Below are positions 22,003 to 35,129 of a stretch of DNA of 64,000 nt, one piece after another; within the stretch, counting starts at the first letter, position 1; every line of letters begins with the position of its first letter. The DNA comes from Gyromitra esculenta (taxonomy: Eukaryota > Ascomycota > Pezizomycetes > Pezizales > Discinaceae), in contig JBCAML010000009.1 in NCBI GenBank assembly GCA_038503075.1, positions 1,054,001 through 1,118,000 of the forward strand, read 5' to 3'. The notes under the pieces were generated by a model. That model saw nothing but the letters and a program-made list of their open reading frames with translations. It was not told where the DNA came from and did no database searches. The position numbers and the translations under genes are program-made.

Positions 22003-23124
22003 ATGGGAAAAAAGAAAAACCACAAGACCCCCGTACCAAAAACCGCCAAAACCGCACACCGCAAATCCACCCACACACCTCAAAACCTCCACAAGCCTCC
22101 CCCTCCAAAGTCTAAGTCCACGCCACAGAAACAACACCAGCAAAAAAGTGCACCTACAATCCCATACGACTCCTCTTCCCGAATCCTTCTCGTTGGCGAA
22201 GGCGACTTCTCGTTCTCCGTCTCACTGCTCACGCATCACCTTGCTCCCACCAAGAGCGCCAACAGCGACACTGATGGTGACGGCGACATAGAAGTCGACG
22301 AAGACGGCGTCTACTCCGGTGCAGGCAGTGGCGATCCTGACGGTGGCGGCGAAGGAGGAGGAGCAAACTTATTTGCGACAAGTTATGACACGGAGGCAGC
22401 ACTGCTGGAGAAGTATCCGCAAGCTGCCGAGAACGTGAAGTTACTGAGCGGGAGAGGAGCGACGGTATTGCATGGGGTTGACGTAACGAGGTTTGATAAA
22501 CTACCAAAGACGCTACGGAGGAGGAAGGGAGGGTTTGATTGTGTAGGGTTTATGTTTCCGCATGTAGGTGGATTGAGTACAGATGTGGGAAGACAGGTCA
22601 AGAGTAATCAAGGTGGGTGGGTCTCTATTCCTGTTTGGGAGTCTTTTATTTATATATATATATATGGGAAACTGGTTGAGTCTAGGTGGTTGCGTATCTA
22701 ACTAACTTTTCTCTCGTCTTCTTTAGAGCTACTTCTCGCTTTCTTTAAATCTTCTAAATCTCTTCTCGCGCCTACTGGTACCGCAATCATTACGCTCTTT
22801 GAAGGTGCTCCTTACGATCTCTGGGACGTCAGGTCTCTAGCCAAATCTACGGGCTTCCGAGCCCGTCGCTCCTTCCAATTCCAGTCCTCTGTGTATCCAG
22901 AGTACAGGCACGCTCGAACCCTCGGTAACGTTGAAGGGAAAGGTGGTGCATGGAAGGGAGAAGAGAGAAAAGCAAGGACATACGTCTTTGAGCTCGTTGA
23001 AGACAAGGAATATGTGGGGGAGAAGACGGGGGCGAATGCGGTTGAGGTGAAGAAGGTGAAGAAAACGACGAAGCGGGAGAGAAGATGGGGAGATGCAAGT
23101 GATGATGACGAGGAGGATACGTGA
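22003..23124 (+). CDS. BMT5: 25S rRNA (uridine-N3)-methyltransferase, Bmt5-like
   Basis: Bmt5 methylates a uridine of 25S rRNA in the nucleolus. Exons are 22003-22612 and 22727-23124 (335 aa). The basic, Lys/Pro-rich N-terminus (MGKKKNHKTPVPK) fits nucleolar targeting. The Rossmann-like SAM-binding motif VGEGDFSFSVSL is followed by an acidic/Gly insert (DTDGDGDIEVDEDG). Then come ATSYDTEAALLEKYP, GVDVTRF and the family signature FMFPHVGGLSTDVGRQVKSNQ, completed after the intron as ELLLAFFKSS. The C-terminus is basic then acidic (KKTTKRERRWGD, DDDEED). The intron contains a TATATA repeat and the branch sequence CTAACTAAC. Confidence 0.93.
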
Positions 23125-23415
23125 TAAGGATAATAATATTATGAGTGAGTGAGTGAGGATTTCAGTTGAACTCAATCCTAGGCTAAATAACGAAAGACAT
23201 AAACCCCGAAAAGAAAAAAAGTTACACAATTCAGATAAGCACCCAAATACGCCATCCTTCTCGGTCAAAATGAATGCTGGGAGAAAATTGGAGAAAAATA
23301 AACAAAAAACCAAACGCTACCCTTTTATCCAATTATCATCAAATACCTATTTACATTATCCTGCAATAAAGAAAGCAAACGAAAGCAAAAAAAAAAAAAG
23401 CCACATCATCATTCA

Positions 23416-24879
23416 TCACATGATGAAGACATTCCTCACTGTCGAATAGTCCCATTCTTCGCCCGTCGTCGGATCCCTTATCTTTCCTTGAGGGAGCCCT
23501 AGCTTCGCCGCCAATTCTTCCAACCTTTCTCGTCCGTAGATCCTATTATTTGGCAAGACCACGGGGTCGGGCTCCACTGAAGACCGGACATGGTGTGCAT
23601 ACGGCACATTCCTAGCAAGATCGTTGAGTTCTGTGGAGCAGATCGGACAGAGTGAGGTTATGGCGCTGGAGGTACTGGAAGAGGAGGATGTTACGGGAGA
23701 GTGGCAGGATGGAGTTTTAAGAGCGGAGAGACCAGCAGATAGGGCGATATGGAGAAGAGGTCGGTCAGGGAGACCGTAGAGGCTATGATGGGTTTCGACA
23801 AATTTTTTGGCGAGGAACCCCCAGCGATCGGCGGAATACATATCCTATAGTATTGTTAGCTATATGAAAGGTCCAGGGTTGGTATAATTCCAGTAAATTA
23901 CTCTATACGGTTGACAAGCGGTTGTAGGGAGGAAGGCAAGTAAAGCTGCCGCTCTTTGAATATCAGACAAATGTTTCTCGTACTGTGGTGCGAGGAATTT
24001 CCGAGAGTACGCCGTAGCTTCCTTATGATGGTTTCCTCGAACTAGTTCAATAAACTGTTGTAGGCGAAGCTCAAACTCAAGGGTATTCTGCTTACGCCGT
24101 CAGTGCTGCCTCTCTCTCTGCAGGAGCTGTAGTTGTCGGGCTTCGTACATTCATCTTCTTCAGGGAGGTTTTGTTCTCTCCACACCAAGCCAGGCATTCC
24201 ACGGTGCTCCCCCTACGAAGGCTAGCTTCAATTTTCGAACATTGAACAAAAACATCCACATCAACTAGATCCTGTCCATTAAGGAATACAATCAGCCAAA
24301 CTCTACCCCCAAAAGCTCAAGTGACAAACCTCAATCCCTTTCTCCGCCGCCAACTGTCTCGCACTCTCCCCATATCCACTCCTCAACAAGAAATCCACCA
24401 GCAGTCTATCCAATCTGGTCCTGCTCCATTTATCATATCCTTCATCCACTAAACTTGGGATATTATAGAGATCCTGGAGATGAGCGATCCGCTTCCGTGA
24501 ATGTTCGTGTAGTGTCTTCTCGTCCCCATGCAAGGCCTCTAGCTTTCGCTTAAAGCCTTGCATACGGTTGATCATGCTATCTAGCGACGCCAACGAGTCC
24601 TCGGGCGTGGCGACCCCCGTGAGAGAGCTGTTTGCAGCAGCTTTGATTCCATCGCGGAGTTCCTTCTGTTCTCGTTCGAAGACACGCTGCGAAGTTTTAA
24701 AGGTTTTGCGAAGGAGTTCGTGGGGGAGCCGAAGGAGCGGTTGGTCCTAGAATGGCCAAGGTACGTCAGCTTCCTGAGGCTAGTTTTGCGGGGAAACACG
24801 AGAGGGTGTGGGCAGGACGATCTCATCGTACCAGGAGGAGGTGATTCTCCGCATTCAATTTGGTCGTTGACGTTGACAT
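23416..24879 (-). CDS. FYV10: GID/CTLH ubiquitin ligase subunit Fyv10/Gid9 (MAEA-like)
   Basis: Subunit of the GID E3 ligase that degrades gluconeogenic enzymes when glucose returns. Five exons: 24879-24832, 24746-24330, 24271-24149, 24087-23902 and 23844-23416 (400 aa). It starts MSTSTTKLNAENHLLLDQPLLRLP over the first join, typical of fungal Fyv10. A coiled coil (FEREQKELRDGIK, MINRMQGFKRKLEAL) precedes the LisH motif RLLVDFLLRSGYGESARQL. CTLH/CRA follows (LEFELRLQQFIELVRGNHHKEA, YSRKFLAPQYEKHL), then the degenerate GID-type RING with LCPICSTELN and VLPNNRIYG. This RING keeps few zinc ligands, as is usual for the subunit. Three phase-0 introns are 57-61 nt. The 3' end converges on BMT5, 291 bp away. 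Confidence 0.94.
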
Positions 24880-25776
24880 GGTGCTTGTGATAGAGCCCGG
24901 AGCTCTGGCTGCGGCTCTCTGTATGATATAGGGAATATCAAGGGAAGAGGGCGTGAGATGGGTTGTAGGTATGCGTGAGGTTTAGGTCTGGGGGAGTTTG
25001 TTGGTTGGCCCCTCCTCAAGCGATAAGTCGGAGGGTGTCCGCTGCCGTTATCCACATGCGACTCTGTTCTGGCATGCAGCTCTTGTGCATCATGGCACAG
25101 CCGACGGCCCCCTGCAACCGCTCCTCAGCCATGCTATTAGGTGTTTTTTGTACCCAATAATGGTTGCTCATCCCCGTATATTTCGAAACACAGTGGGAGT
25201 TGTTCAAAACAAAAACTCATATCCTCATTCGCGAGTGTTTACTGTTAAGGGTGAAATTAGACATCGCAGTCTCGTAGCATGCTGCCGTTCATGCGCCCCA
25301 AAGGGTCAACCTCTCTTATACCAGGAATACAACCCAAAATACCATTTTATAGAATCTAACTACCAGAGTATAGGAAATCTCTATATTTGTACAGCAAGGG
25401 TAAACTATACAGGACTAGAACATTTTTTTATGATGTAGCATCCCTTGCACCCCAACTCTGCGCCTTATTCGCCATCGCAAAAACGACCGCTACCTCCCCT
25501 CCCAAAGAAACCTGCCAAATGGAAACTAAGTAGTTACAAAACGAAAACAAAACAAAGATATGATTGCTGAAAACTAAGAAATATAATAGGTCGAAGAGTG
25601 TTTAAAAAAAAGGAGGGGTAAAAGGAGTAATAGATGTAAGCGGACCGTAAAAGAGGAGTTAAAAAAAACACAATCCAACAAAAATGAAAAGCCCAAATAG
25701 TTTTACAATCCGCCAATGACCACCCACCACCTCATGACATCACTCATCACCACCCTTCCATATCGTATGCCTACAA
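24880..25776. other. Intergenic region between FYV10 and SAC3
   Basis: No gene recognised. The half near SAC3 is A-rich (runs near 25600-25675), consistent with its 3' UTR on the minus strand. Confidence 0.5.
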
Positions 25777-28700
25777 TTACCACCCTTCCGCTATAGCATC
25801 ATTCAACTCCTCCTTCATATCATACAAATCCGACGTGTTGCTGTCAAACATGCTACCCACTTCTGTCATCAACCTTTTTAAATCCGCCAAATCACCCTTT
25901 AGTCCCTCTAATGGACTCTGTCTCATCGATTCAACATTAGACCTTTTTTCGGGTGTTGTAATAGGCGTGGTGGTAAGAATATACTCCTCCGCAACAGGGT
26001 TCTTGACCCCGTCGCCTAAGGTCCCCCCGCCGGGCATAGGGAACTTATCCCAATCGATATGAAGCCCTCTTGCTTTTAGCTTGAAATACTCCGTCTGCAT
26101 TCCGGCGTTATGCACGGGATTGCGCATCCTCTGCCGTTTCGGTTGGCTTTCGCTGCCTGGCGTCGTTGGCATAGCTTGCGAGGCGGGTCTAGGAGTTCCG
26201 GCGGACTTGGGAGTCCCAATCGCTAGCTGCTTCTGTTGCTGCTGGTACGCCGCACGCTTCCGCTTGGCAGAGTCTCGTTTCTCAACGGTGCCGGGAGATG
26301 GTGTGCGTGACATCATTTCCGCAACCTTTGGATTAACGGTGGACAAGACCAAATCCGCCATCCTCCTCATCGGGGGCTCGAGGTCGCAATCGCTCAGGTT
26401 CTCAATAAGGACGACCTCCCTGCCAATGACCTTCTCGCCAAATGCGTCCAAATCAAGTGCTTTTCGAATCTAGATGTTGTTCCGATGTTAATATCTGCCA
26501 CTCACACAAGTTAATCGTACCATATTCCCACTGGCTGGCAACTTACGGCAGCAATACGTCCACGACGCCCAGGGCCTGAAGTCCTTCCCATATCCCGCCC
26601 ATACGGATCTGCGTCCTCGCTGTCCAATGGGCTTCTATAACATACAATCATAATCGCTAATTTCTCGAAGTCTGTCATATTTGACAACCAATCCACCGCA
26701 GCATGTAGATTCCTCTTATCCCGCGCGAACCGTTCCTCGCTCGAGATGGTATAGTCTGCAGAGCAACCAAACACGAACCCACCTATTTCCCGGGCTTCTG
26801 CATTCGCTTCCGTGAGTTTGAATTGGGCTTCGAAGATCCCTTTTTTGGACATTGAAAGACGAGGTTGGTCGTTGCCGATCATCTTCTCGATCCACCAGTA
26901 ATTGTCTATATCATCTTTGGCGTTGCTACTATTCAATAGGAGGCGCCATTTCCGATCCCCTTCACCGGTGGACCAGAATGCTGCTTCGACTTTGGGCTGG
27001 AAGATCTCCTTAAGTGGGACAGGTTTGTATGTAAGGTAATTCATGAATTGGATTTCTTCGTGCGAGCCATCAAACGCAGACTCGGGGATCTTGACGGGTC
27101 TCCACTGTATGGGGGTAGGAGGTGGAGGATTTCTTCGTCTCTCCTCACCTCTTCGCTTCAGCATTAGTCTGCGTGCTTTAGCTTTCCATGAATAGAAAAC
27201 CCGAGCACCTGAGCGTATGGCATAAAACCGCTCCGCTGCAATGTCAAGAGCAAGTTTCCTAGCCACGAGCTTCTCGGACTCAACATATTTCTCTACTGTT
27301 ATTGCATCGACAACTCTAGCCTTATCCTCATCAATGGCTTCCTGAACGGTTCTCGCCACTTCCCCGCCGAGAATATCATCAAATACAGAATTCGCAAAAT
27401 CCCAGACAGCTGATCGGGATAGGAGCGGTTTCTTGGCAAGAGCAGGTTGGGCTCGAGCTGCGGGTGGAGTGAATGGCGTAAATGAGACTGGAGCTGTAGA
27501 GGATGTAGCTGGGACAGCAGAGGGGAATAGAGCTGGTGTAAAGGAGGGAGCAGCTTGTAATACGTTCATAGGTGGCTGGGTAGAAACGTCCTGGGCTGGG
27601 GGTGTAGTGATCCGATCAAAAATACTTTTCCCGACTCCGGTCTGGATTGATGCAGGAATGCTAGATACATCGTCGTCTTTTTCTTCTTCATAATCGAGCG
27701 GAGTGCCAGGCGGAACACTAAAGAAGTCCGTGGGGAACTTGTTCTGTACTTTACGACTTTCAAAGACAGAGCCACTAGGGAAGTTTACCGCAATTGATTC
27801 CGATTGAAACAGAGAAGCTGAGGATGAGCTGGATAATGGGGGGGACGAGGAGGAGCTATCAGGTTGAAAGAGGCCGGCAAACGGTTCCGGAGAAGCCTGC
27901 CCGGATACGGACTGCGAATTGGGAGGTTGGAGTGACTTTTGGAAGTAATTATGTTGTGTGTTCGGCTCGAGGGAAGTGGTAGGAGAAGTCTGGGGTTGAA
28001 ACCACCCACCTGAGGGCACTTGGGGGGGAGGGGCCTTAAACCCAGATTGGGATGGAGGAGCGACTTGGGGCTGGAAAAGTCCACCAGGTGCCGCTCTAGG
28101 AGAGCCTGATTGAGATATTGGCTGCTGAGAAGCCGGGGCAACTGGGGGGGAAGGAGCCTGCTGTGAAAAAAAGTCACTAGATGGAACTTTTGTAGATCCC
28201 TGTTGAGCTGATTGCTGCATAGGGAAACTAAACGGAGCTATAGCGCCAGAAGTAGCAGTGAAGAGCCCGGATGGTTTCGCAGCCACAGCTACCGGCTTGA
28301 AGACATTAGCTGCAGCATTCAGAGCCCCATTCACTGGAGCAAATGCAGAAATAGGGGGTGCGGCCGCGAATGCTTGGCTAGTTGGTCCGAATGCATTGAC
28401 AAGTGGTGGAGTTGATGATCTGGCTGATTGTAACGCTTTTTGGAACACGTTTGGTTGGTTCGGGATGTTGGCGGCAGCCTTCTGAAAAACATTCATATTC
28501 TCTGTGGGGTTGTTCACACCCTTCTTCTGGAAGAAATTTTGATACTGCTGGGGTATTGCAGGGGTCGCTACAGTAAAGAACGGCTGATGGGACCCCGTTG
28601 TGAATGCCGGTTTTGTATCCTGATCAACAGGGGCCTTGTTAAAGGGAGCTGGTTTGGGGAAGGCCGAGGAAGTAGCTGAGGCCGTTTGTAGAGCTGTAGT

Positions 28701-30773
28701 GGGTAGCTTTCCGAAAACTGTCGAGCCTGATACAGGTGGTGCTACAGCTTGGTTGAGCTCTGCAATACCTTTTCCACTCTTGATGCCATAACAAATATCT
28801 GCAATTGTCCTGTTGCCAACCTTCTTTTCGATCGATGAATGAAAATTAACCTTGGGAGCTGGTGCGTTTTCTGCAGAACATTTTGGTTAGGAACAGTTGC
28901 TCGACTGTGTTTTCTTATATAAAGATATATCTCACCATTCCAACTCTTTCCGCCCTTCTCAATAACCAAATACCAAAACATGTTTCCATCAACCTCAGTT
29001 TGCTCAACACCTAGTCCGTATTGTTGACAATCCCGTATAACAAGTTCTTCACTCTCATACCCCAGCATTTCCTTAATGTCCTTTATGAAAACGAGTTTTG
29101 TTTCCACCCGATACGAATTTTTGATGGCCTTCAAGGCTGTCTTACGAATATCGTTAAAATGAAATTCGAGCAAGCAGGCTTGCAGGTAGGTTGTTGTTTT
29201 AGATTTAAGTAACCTAAAAAGTGTCCCAAAAAAGTTCATGCACGATTCAGGATTCCCGAGCCGTAGATGGACTGCTTCCCCGTTGTTCCTCTGGGCAAGC
29301 TCAAAAAATTTAAGGGCTTGTTGAACTGGCTTGGAGTCAAAGAGTTCCCGGGGCCACCTTTGAGCTTGACGCTCCTGATCCTGATCACGCAGATGTATTA
29401 TAAGTTGATAAGCCCGGAATTCGGGTTCGTTTGGATATGCGATCCCAACACTTCTTGCATCATCATAGAGTTGTTGTAATGTAGTCAACACCTTTTGAAG
29501 TTGTTCCATTTCCTGCTGAGGGACGAATTTTGTGATTGGCTCATCGGCCAGTTTGTGGAGAGAGACTATGTGCAAACGTGCAATGATTTCATGACAGGCA
29601 ACAGCTTCAGAACCATTGTAAGATTGCATGGTAAAGTCTTGACGAATACTGCGGGTGCGATCACGCAAGAACCCGTGAGTCAACTTGAGCTGCTCATCTG
29701 AGTTGAGGAAACTATCGATCAGATAGTCAAGTGTGGTAACAAGCACCCTAGGTGGACGCACATCCGAGGGTAGTGGAGCATCAACTCCAGCAGCTGGACG
29801 ATGAAACTTCTTGACAGCGAAATTTTTATCCGTTTTTCCGGTTTGAGGGTTCTATTCGGGGCCGTAGGTCAGTATATCGAGCTGACCACTGGAAGTTGAA
29901 TCGTTGCCTACAAGCTCCCACCTATCAACGTTGAACTGAGCGGCTCTTTCAGCGCGTTCGAACAATGGACACATATCCATGCAAGTCCCCACAAATTTGA
30001 CCGCATTTGCGAGAGTACTCCGATTATCAGGGTCATCAATAAGACCATTTGCGATGAGATCTCGCCGTTCCTTCTGGCGCGCTACTTTCAACTGTATTGG
30101 ATATCAGCAACTAGCACAGTATGTTGTGGCTCGGGCGTGAAAGTACCTCATCGTAAGACGCTTGCTCTGAAGTGTTATTCGAGAATCTAGCCAAACGAGA
30201 TGCACCGTTGGTAGTCGTCAAGTCACGGACATTCTCTTCGAACTCCTTGTCCGCCTCGTCACTAACCGGTGCCGTAGCTAACGAGCTATTCCTAAAAGTA
30301 TCGTTTCGAGTGTCGTTGTTGCGCCCACGCCCATCATCATTTCTCCCTTGATATCCTCTGCCTCGCCCACGGCTGTCGGAGTTGCCTCGACCCCGACCGC
30401 CACCTCCACGATCACCGCTTTTCCCACGACCTCTTCCTCTGTTAGGACTAGACGAACGAGCATGATTCTCCATCCCGTTACTGTTCAATTCCTTTCGGTT
30501 ACTGACCCGATCATTCTGGTGCTTCCAAGAGCTGTGTTGACTCCCACCACCGTCGCGAATGCTGGATCCAAAGTCCTTCTTGTCGTGCTTCTGTCTCCCG
30601 GAATAAGTCGCAGAGAGAGGAGAATTTAATTTCTCTTCGAGGGTTAGAACTGGTTGGTTAAGAAAGGCGGAAACAGGTCCCTTCCACCCGGTGTGTTGGT
30701 TATTGTTTTTGCTTCGACGGTTGTCAAAAGCCTTTTTGGCCTGTTGAGGCGCGTTGTTACCACGCTTGGTCAT
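25777..30773 (-). CDS. SAC3: Sac3, scaffold of the TREX-2 mRNA-export complex
   Basis: Sac3 anchors TREX-2 (Thp1, Sem1, Sus1, Cdc31) at nuclear pores and couples transcription to mRNA export. Exons: 30773-30147, 30091-29912, 29851-28936, 28870-26547 and 26469-25777 (1579 aa). The N-terminus is Lys/Asn-rich and then RGG-rich (RGRGRGKSGDRGGGGRGRG). The SAC3/GANP domain follows (VGTCMDMCPLFERAER; AVKKFHRPAAG; DVRPPRVL), about residues 230-540. A long region with NVFQKA, GLFQP and DFFSQQ repeats (about 620-900) resembles FG-type nucleoporin-binding sequence. The Cdc31/Sus1-binding helix lies near residue 1070 (VFDDILGGEVARTVQEAI). Intron 2 (29852-29911) removes an apparent in-frame stop in the SAC3 domain. 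The frame extends 39 codons upstream, but MTKRGNN is the likelier start. Confidence 0.93.
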
Positions 30774-31761
30774 TTTAGATGCGCGGCCGGTTCCACAGAT
30801 GTGGCTAACAGGCGTAATTCTTGGAACGATCAAATGAAGCAGGAGCTTAAATATAGATAGAGCAGAGCTACAAAGCTGAGAGAAAGACAACAGATTAAAG
30901 ATTCAAAGATGAGAGAAGTGATTCGGTTCAGAAATTGAAGATGAAAACTATCGGACGAAGTGAGTGAGAGGTGAGGTGTGGGGGGAGAGACAAACAAAAG
31001 TGTTTGGTGGGGTCGTTTCAGAAAGGACTCTAGTCAGTGAAAGGTTTATCTAGGAGACAAGCCCTAGATTCTTCAGTATTCTATTTGGAGCGAAGTTGAA
31101 TATATATTTCAAAATCGCACTGCTGATAGGACTAGCCTCAGTTTCAGCACATGACCTGTATCCACAGACACACGTCTCCCAGCGTCGGTGCGACATCGAA
31201 GCTACATACTCAATGTGCTTCATCCTTTCGATGGGATGGAGTTTTTGGGTTATAGCCAAGTATCCCTCTAATAACACAGGTTAAAGCAATAAGGTCAACA
31301 AATTTTTGGAAGCGAGAACGACGCAGGTCACCATTCACTGAGATGGATCACCAATAATCACTCGCTGCCTGAATGGGCCGTATACATGTAGCCATGGGCA
31401 GTAGGATGGCACGCACGGTCTAATATGGTCAAAGAATTGGAAGACCTTTTGTTTTCTCCTAGTTTTCCACATACAAACTTCTGAATTTGTTAGCTGAAAT
31501 CACCTTTATTTAGCACTAGGTTTACGCGCGAACTCGCTACGAACTAACTGATGTCCCTCGATTGAGTATCTACAAATTTGAATCTCATACAGTGTACGAG
31601 CCTGACCCACTCACACCTTAAGTGTGTAACTAAAATAGAGTAGTTCCAGTTGGAACAATTGAAGGGTGTGGAGAAGCTAACACTCCTAGAGTCTTATAAA
31701 AGTATTGAGTGCAAACGATATACAGCCATCCCCGGCTCCCAGAAGCACTTGCTGGGATATC
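30774..31761. other. Intergenic region between SAC3 and AMPP
   Basis: Contains the SAC3 promoter and 5' UTR (GA-rich near 30890-31000), one TACATGTA at 31383, and the AMPP 3' flank. No gene recognised. Confidence 0.5.
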
Positions 31762-34383
31762 TTAAATTGGAGTCGTTTCCCGCTCTAACCATTTCAATTC
31801 CCTGCTATCTTTTTCAAAGTATTCCTTCGTCTTCTCGTAAACCTCTGTATGGTAATCATTGAGCCATTTCTTTTCTCCAGGCGTGAGAAGAGAAATATCT
31901 GTGAGTTTCTTGCACATGGGAACCTGTTTTGAGATCTATCAGCACACGGTTACTGGTCGCAGATTTCAATATCTCCTTACCATGGTGACATGCTCGAAAC
32001 CGTAGTATGGACGTTCGCCAAAGTTATGGTTGGTCTGCTCCTCTTTAACCATGAAGATATCTAGAACTCCGTCAGTCATAAGCCCTTTGAATATCCTAAA
32101 GGAGATGGAACGTACTTTCTATGCGAATTCCGAATGAGCCATCCTCGTAGTAGCCCGGTTCTTCAAAAGAGTCAGTTTTGAAAACCATTCAAGTATTATG
32201 CGAGGCGTAGTCTGACCGTCAGATATAAACATCCCCGGGCTTAACGGAACCTCAGAGTATTGTATCCTTGTACCAATACCGATCGGCCCTTCGTGAACGT
32301 TCTTTCATATTTGTTAGCTTAGCGCTCTACAGGAATCTTTCAGAAAACTGGAAATCTACCAAGAAAGATCCAACACCATGTCCGGTGCCATGGCGATAAT
32401 CCAATCCCTCGTTCCATAGAAATTGCCTTGCTAGCACATCTAACGCAAATCCAGTAGTGCCCTTAGGGAAAACAGCTCTATCCAATGCAATCATTCCTTT
32501 CAACACCAGGGTGTACGCCTTCCTCTCCATATCTGTTGGCTCTCCGAAATGAAGCGTACGAGTTGTATCAGTTGTCCCATCGAGATACTGCGCGCCAGAA
32601 TCACACAAATATATAGCTTTAGGGTCAATTACTGCGCATGCCCCAGGTGTTGGTTTGTAGTGAATAATAGCTGCATTGGAACCAGTGGAGGATATCGTAT
32701 CGAATGACAGGCCCATGAAGTCTTGGTTCTTCGATCGGATTGTCTCTAATTTATCGGCGGCGTTTACTTCGTCGATCTTTGCTCCTCTCGCAAGTTCATA
32801 CTCCAACCAAGTGAAATATTCCGTCAACGCTGCCCCATCACGAACATGGCAATTCCTCATTCCATCTCTCTCTGTATCGTTCTTGACAGCCTTAGCTTCT
32901 TCAATTGGAGATCTGATGACCTCAACATTGTCTGCTCCGCCAAGAGCTTTGTTTAAAGCCCAAGAGGTTTTGTTGGAAACGAGCCATTTCTGGGCTTCCT
33001 TAGTGGAGGATTCATTCCCAGGTACTGTCGCCTGTTCTTTGAGTTGTTGCGAGATAACGGCGAGATCCTCAAATATAGCGTGGTAAGGACGGATCTTCAC
33101 CTCTTCTCCCAGGTGGGCAATAACTTTGTCGTCCAGCTTAGAGGAGTCGATGTACAGAGTCGCATCCGTGACGGTTATGAAGGCATAGGAGAAAAAAACG
33201 GGATTGTAGGGGATGCTTTATGTAGAAAAAGCTGTCAATAAATAAACGAGCGATTCCGACCACAGTCACTCGGAAAGAAAATAATAAGCCAGATGCGCCC
33301 GACAAAGGACATAGGCTAAAAGATGAAATTACATACTCGCTTCCCCTAAGATTATATAACCATGCAATCTCATCCAACATGCTTACGACAAACCCTGGGC
33401 TCTTTTTCTTCTCCATTTCTTTCCGAAGAGCTTCCAGCTTTTCAGAGAAGGGTTTTCCAGCGTACTTTTGGTCCAATACTATCAATTTGTTGTTAGGTCG
33501 TTCTGGTCGAGCTGCTCCCCAGACCTCGTCTATCAAGTTCTTGGACATGCCGAGAAGACCTGATCCTCCTTTCTTCTTGATTCTGGCTTCGAGGCCTTTA
33601 GCTTGCTCTGTTGGGAAAGTAGTTAGAACCCCATAATCAACAGATCAAAGTAGTAGAATCATTACGAGCTGTAATAAGGGTAGCATCAACACCAACGGTC
33701 TTGCCCCCTTCAGCCTGCTGAACAGTCCTATACAGTCCATCAACTAACTAGGACAGCACAGCATCTGCGTGAGTGAAGCCCTACCATTCCTGCCAAGTTG
33801 GAACATCGGGGAGCCCCTGTTTTAGAAGTTCCCAATTACTATCGAGCTGATGTTGTGCTTGGTTAAAATAACGACCATCGGTTGAAAGAGCAGCTTTTTC
33901 CTGGGTGATTATGGCACAACCAGCAGATCCGGTAAAGCCACAGATAAAAGCTGCAAAGCGTTAGAAACGAGCTTCTGTCGTATCATAAGAAGGAAGAATG
34001 CACCTCTCCGGGCATCGGCAGCACATATGTATTCACTGCTGTGAGCATCCTCACTAGGTACAACTGTGATTCCGATATCAGCTATGGTACATCCATGTAT
34101 GACCCAGGTTTTCTCTACCATAAACGTCGACCTTCTCCCTCTTCATAAGCTCTCGCAGCTTCGCAAGGCTACCGGAGGTGTTGACAGCCTCCATTTCTGT
34201 GAAAAGTGTAGAAAACAAGCGTAAATGTGACCTGACAGGCTTGGAGGACGGAGTTGAGCGAGAACGAAGGAGGTTGAAAGGTAATAGCGAGTGTAGGCTA
34301 CGCGTAATTCGAGAAAAGGGAGGGGCCGCCATTTGATGCGGGGCTCTGTTAAATTTGGTGAGGAACTCAATTCTGAGTGCCAC
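31762..34383 (-). CDS. AMPP: Xaa-Pro aminopeptidase P, probably with a mitochondrial form
   Basis: M24B metallopeptidase that removes N-terminal residues preceding proline. Ten exons: 34383-34119, 34063-34004, 33950-33785, 33727-33666, 33607-33337, 33215-32360, 32301-32217, 32160-32116, 32060-31981 and 31923-31762. They give 683 aa, or 620 aa if translation starts at Met64 (34194). The creatinase domain shows [13 protein letters not shown] and [10 protein letters not shown]. The pita-bread domain shows [19 protein letters not shown] (metal Asp pair), [12 protein letters not shown] and [17 protein letters not shown] (metal Glu). It ends with WLERETTPI. The N-terminal 63 residues are Arg/Ser/Leu-rich with almost no acid ([16 protein letters not shown]), like a mitochondrial presequence, whereas MEAVNTS is the usual cytosolic start. 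Small introns of 53-58 nt dominate. Confidence 0.94.
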
Positions 34384-35129
34384 AACTGACGCCGCAAGCG
34401 GCAGGGATCATCTCGAGCCTAGGCTTTACGACTTGCATGTTGTGGCGCCTGCACTCTGAACTCTACCGATCCACTAATACCGAGTATGAGCTTGGAGATG
34501 TCTGAGACAAGCTCCGCTCACTCTCACTCTCGCCATCCAGACCATTCAATTCAACAGCTACACAAACAAAATGAAGCTGCAGGTATTAAGCAAGTTGCTG
34601 ATTTCACAAAAGTTTATTGCTAAAGACTTCGACCATAGCTTAAGCAAGCACTCTGCAAGACGATATTAAAATTTTTCGAGATGATCCTGGGAATCACAAT
34701 CTCGATCGCGATGGGAAAAATTTAACTACGGTCATTTCAAATGGGCCTGAGAGATATTTACAATTTAATGTCTATAGTCATGGCTTTACGAGTGCTTTAG
34801 ATATACGAGAGGAGCTTCATAGGTGTCATTGGCTTTCTGCGATACCAAATTTTCATCATGGACAATCACTCGTACACAGAAACCATGTTCCCGGTGACGC
34901 GTGGGGGTGGCGCATAGATCACCATCACATGTGGGCTAACCTCGATCGAGATCTAGTCGTGCAGTGTCACCTTTCAATGCCCCTCCAACAACAACGCGGA
35001 TGTGTGGCTCTTAATCCGTCAAACTGATATTTAATGAATGATGAACTTCCGATCTTTTCTCCGCTCTTGAACTTCCTATGACTATTCGGCAGTCAAATCA
35101 AACACCTAATTTCCATTGAATTCCTGAAA
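34384..35129. promoter_or_regulatory. Divergent region between AMPP and the karyopherin gene
   Basis: About 0.75 kb between two outward-facing start codons. No gene recognised in it. It must carry both promoters. The first half (34440-34570) is richer in C and A; the second is AT-rich. No named element can be assigned. Confidence 0.4.

Noticed and set aside
29852..29911. In-frame stop inside the SAC3 domain, suggesting a broken gene
   Set aside because: A 60-nt phase-0 intron (GTAGGC, CTGAC, AATAG) removes it and restores the expected WELNPQTGK to AVKKFHRPAAG order.
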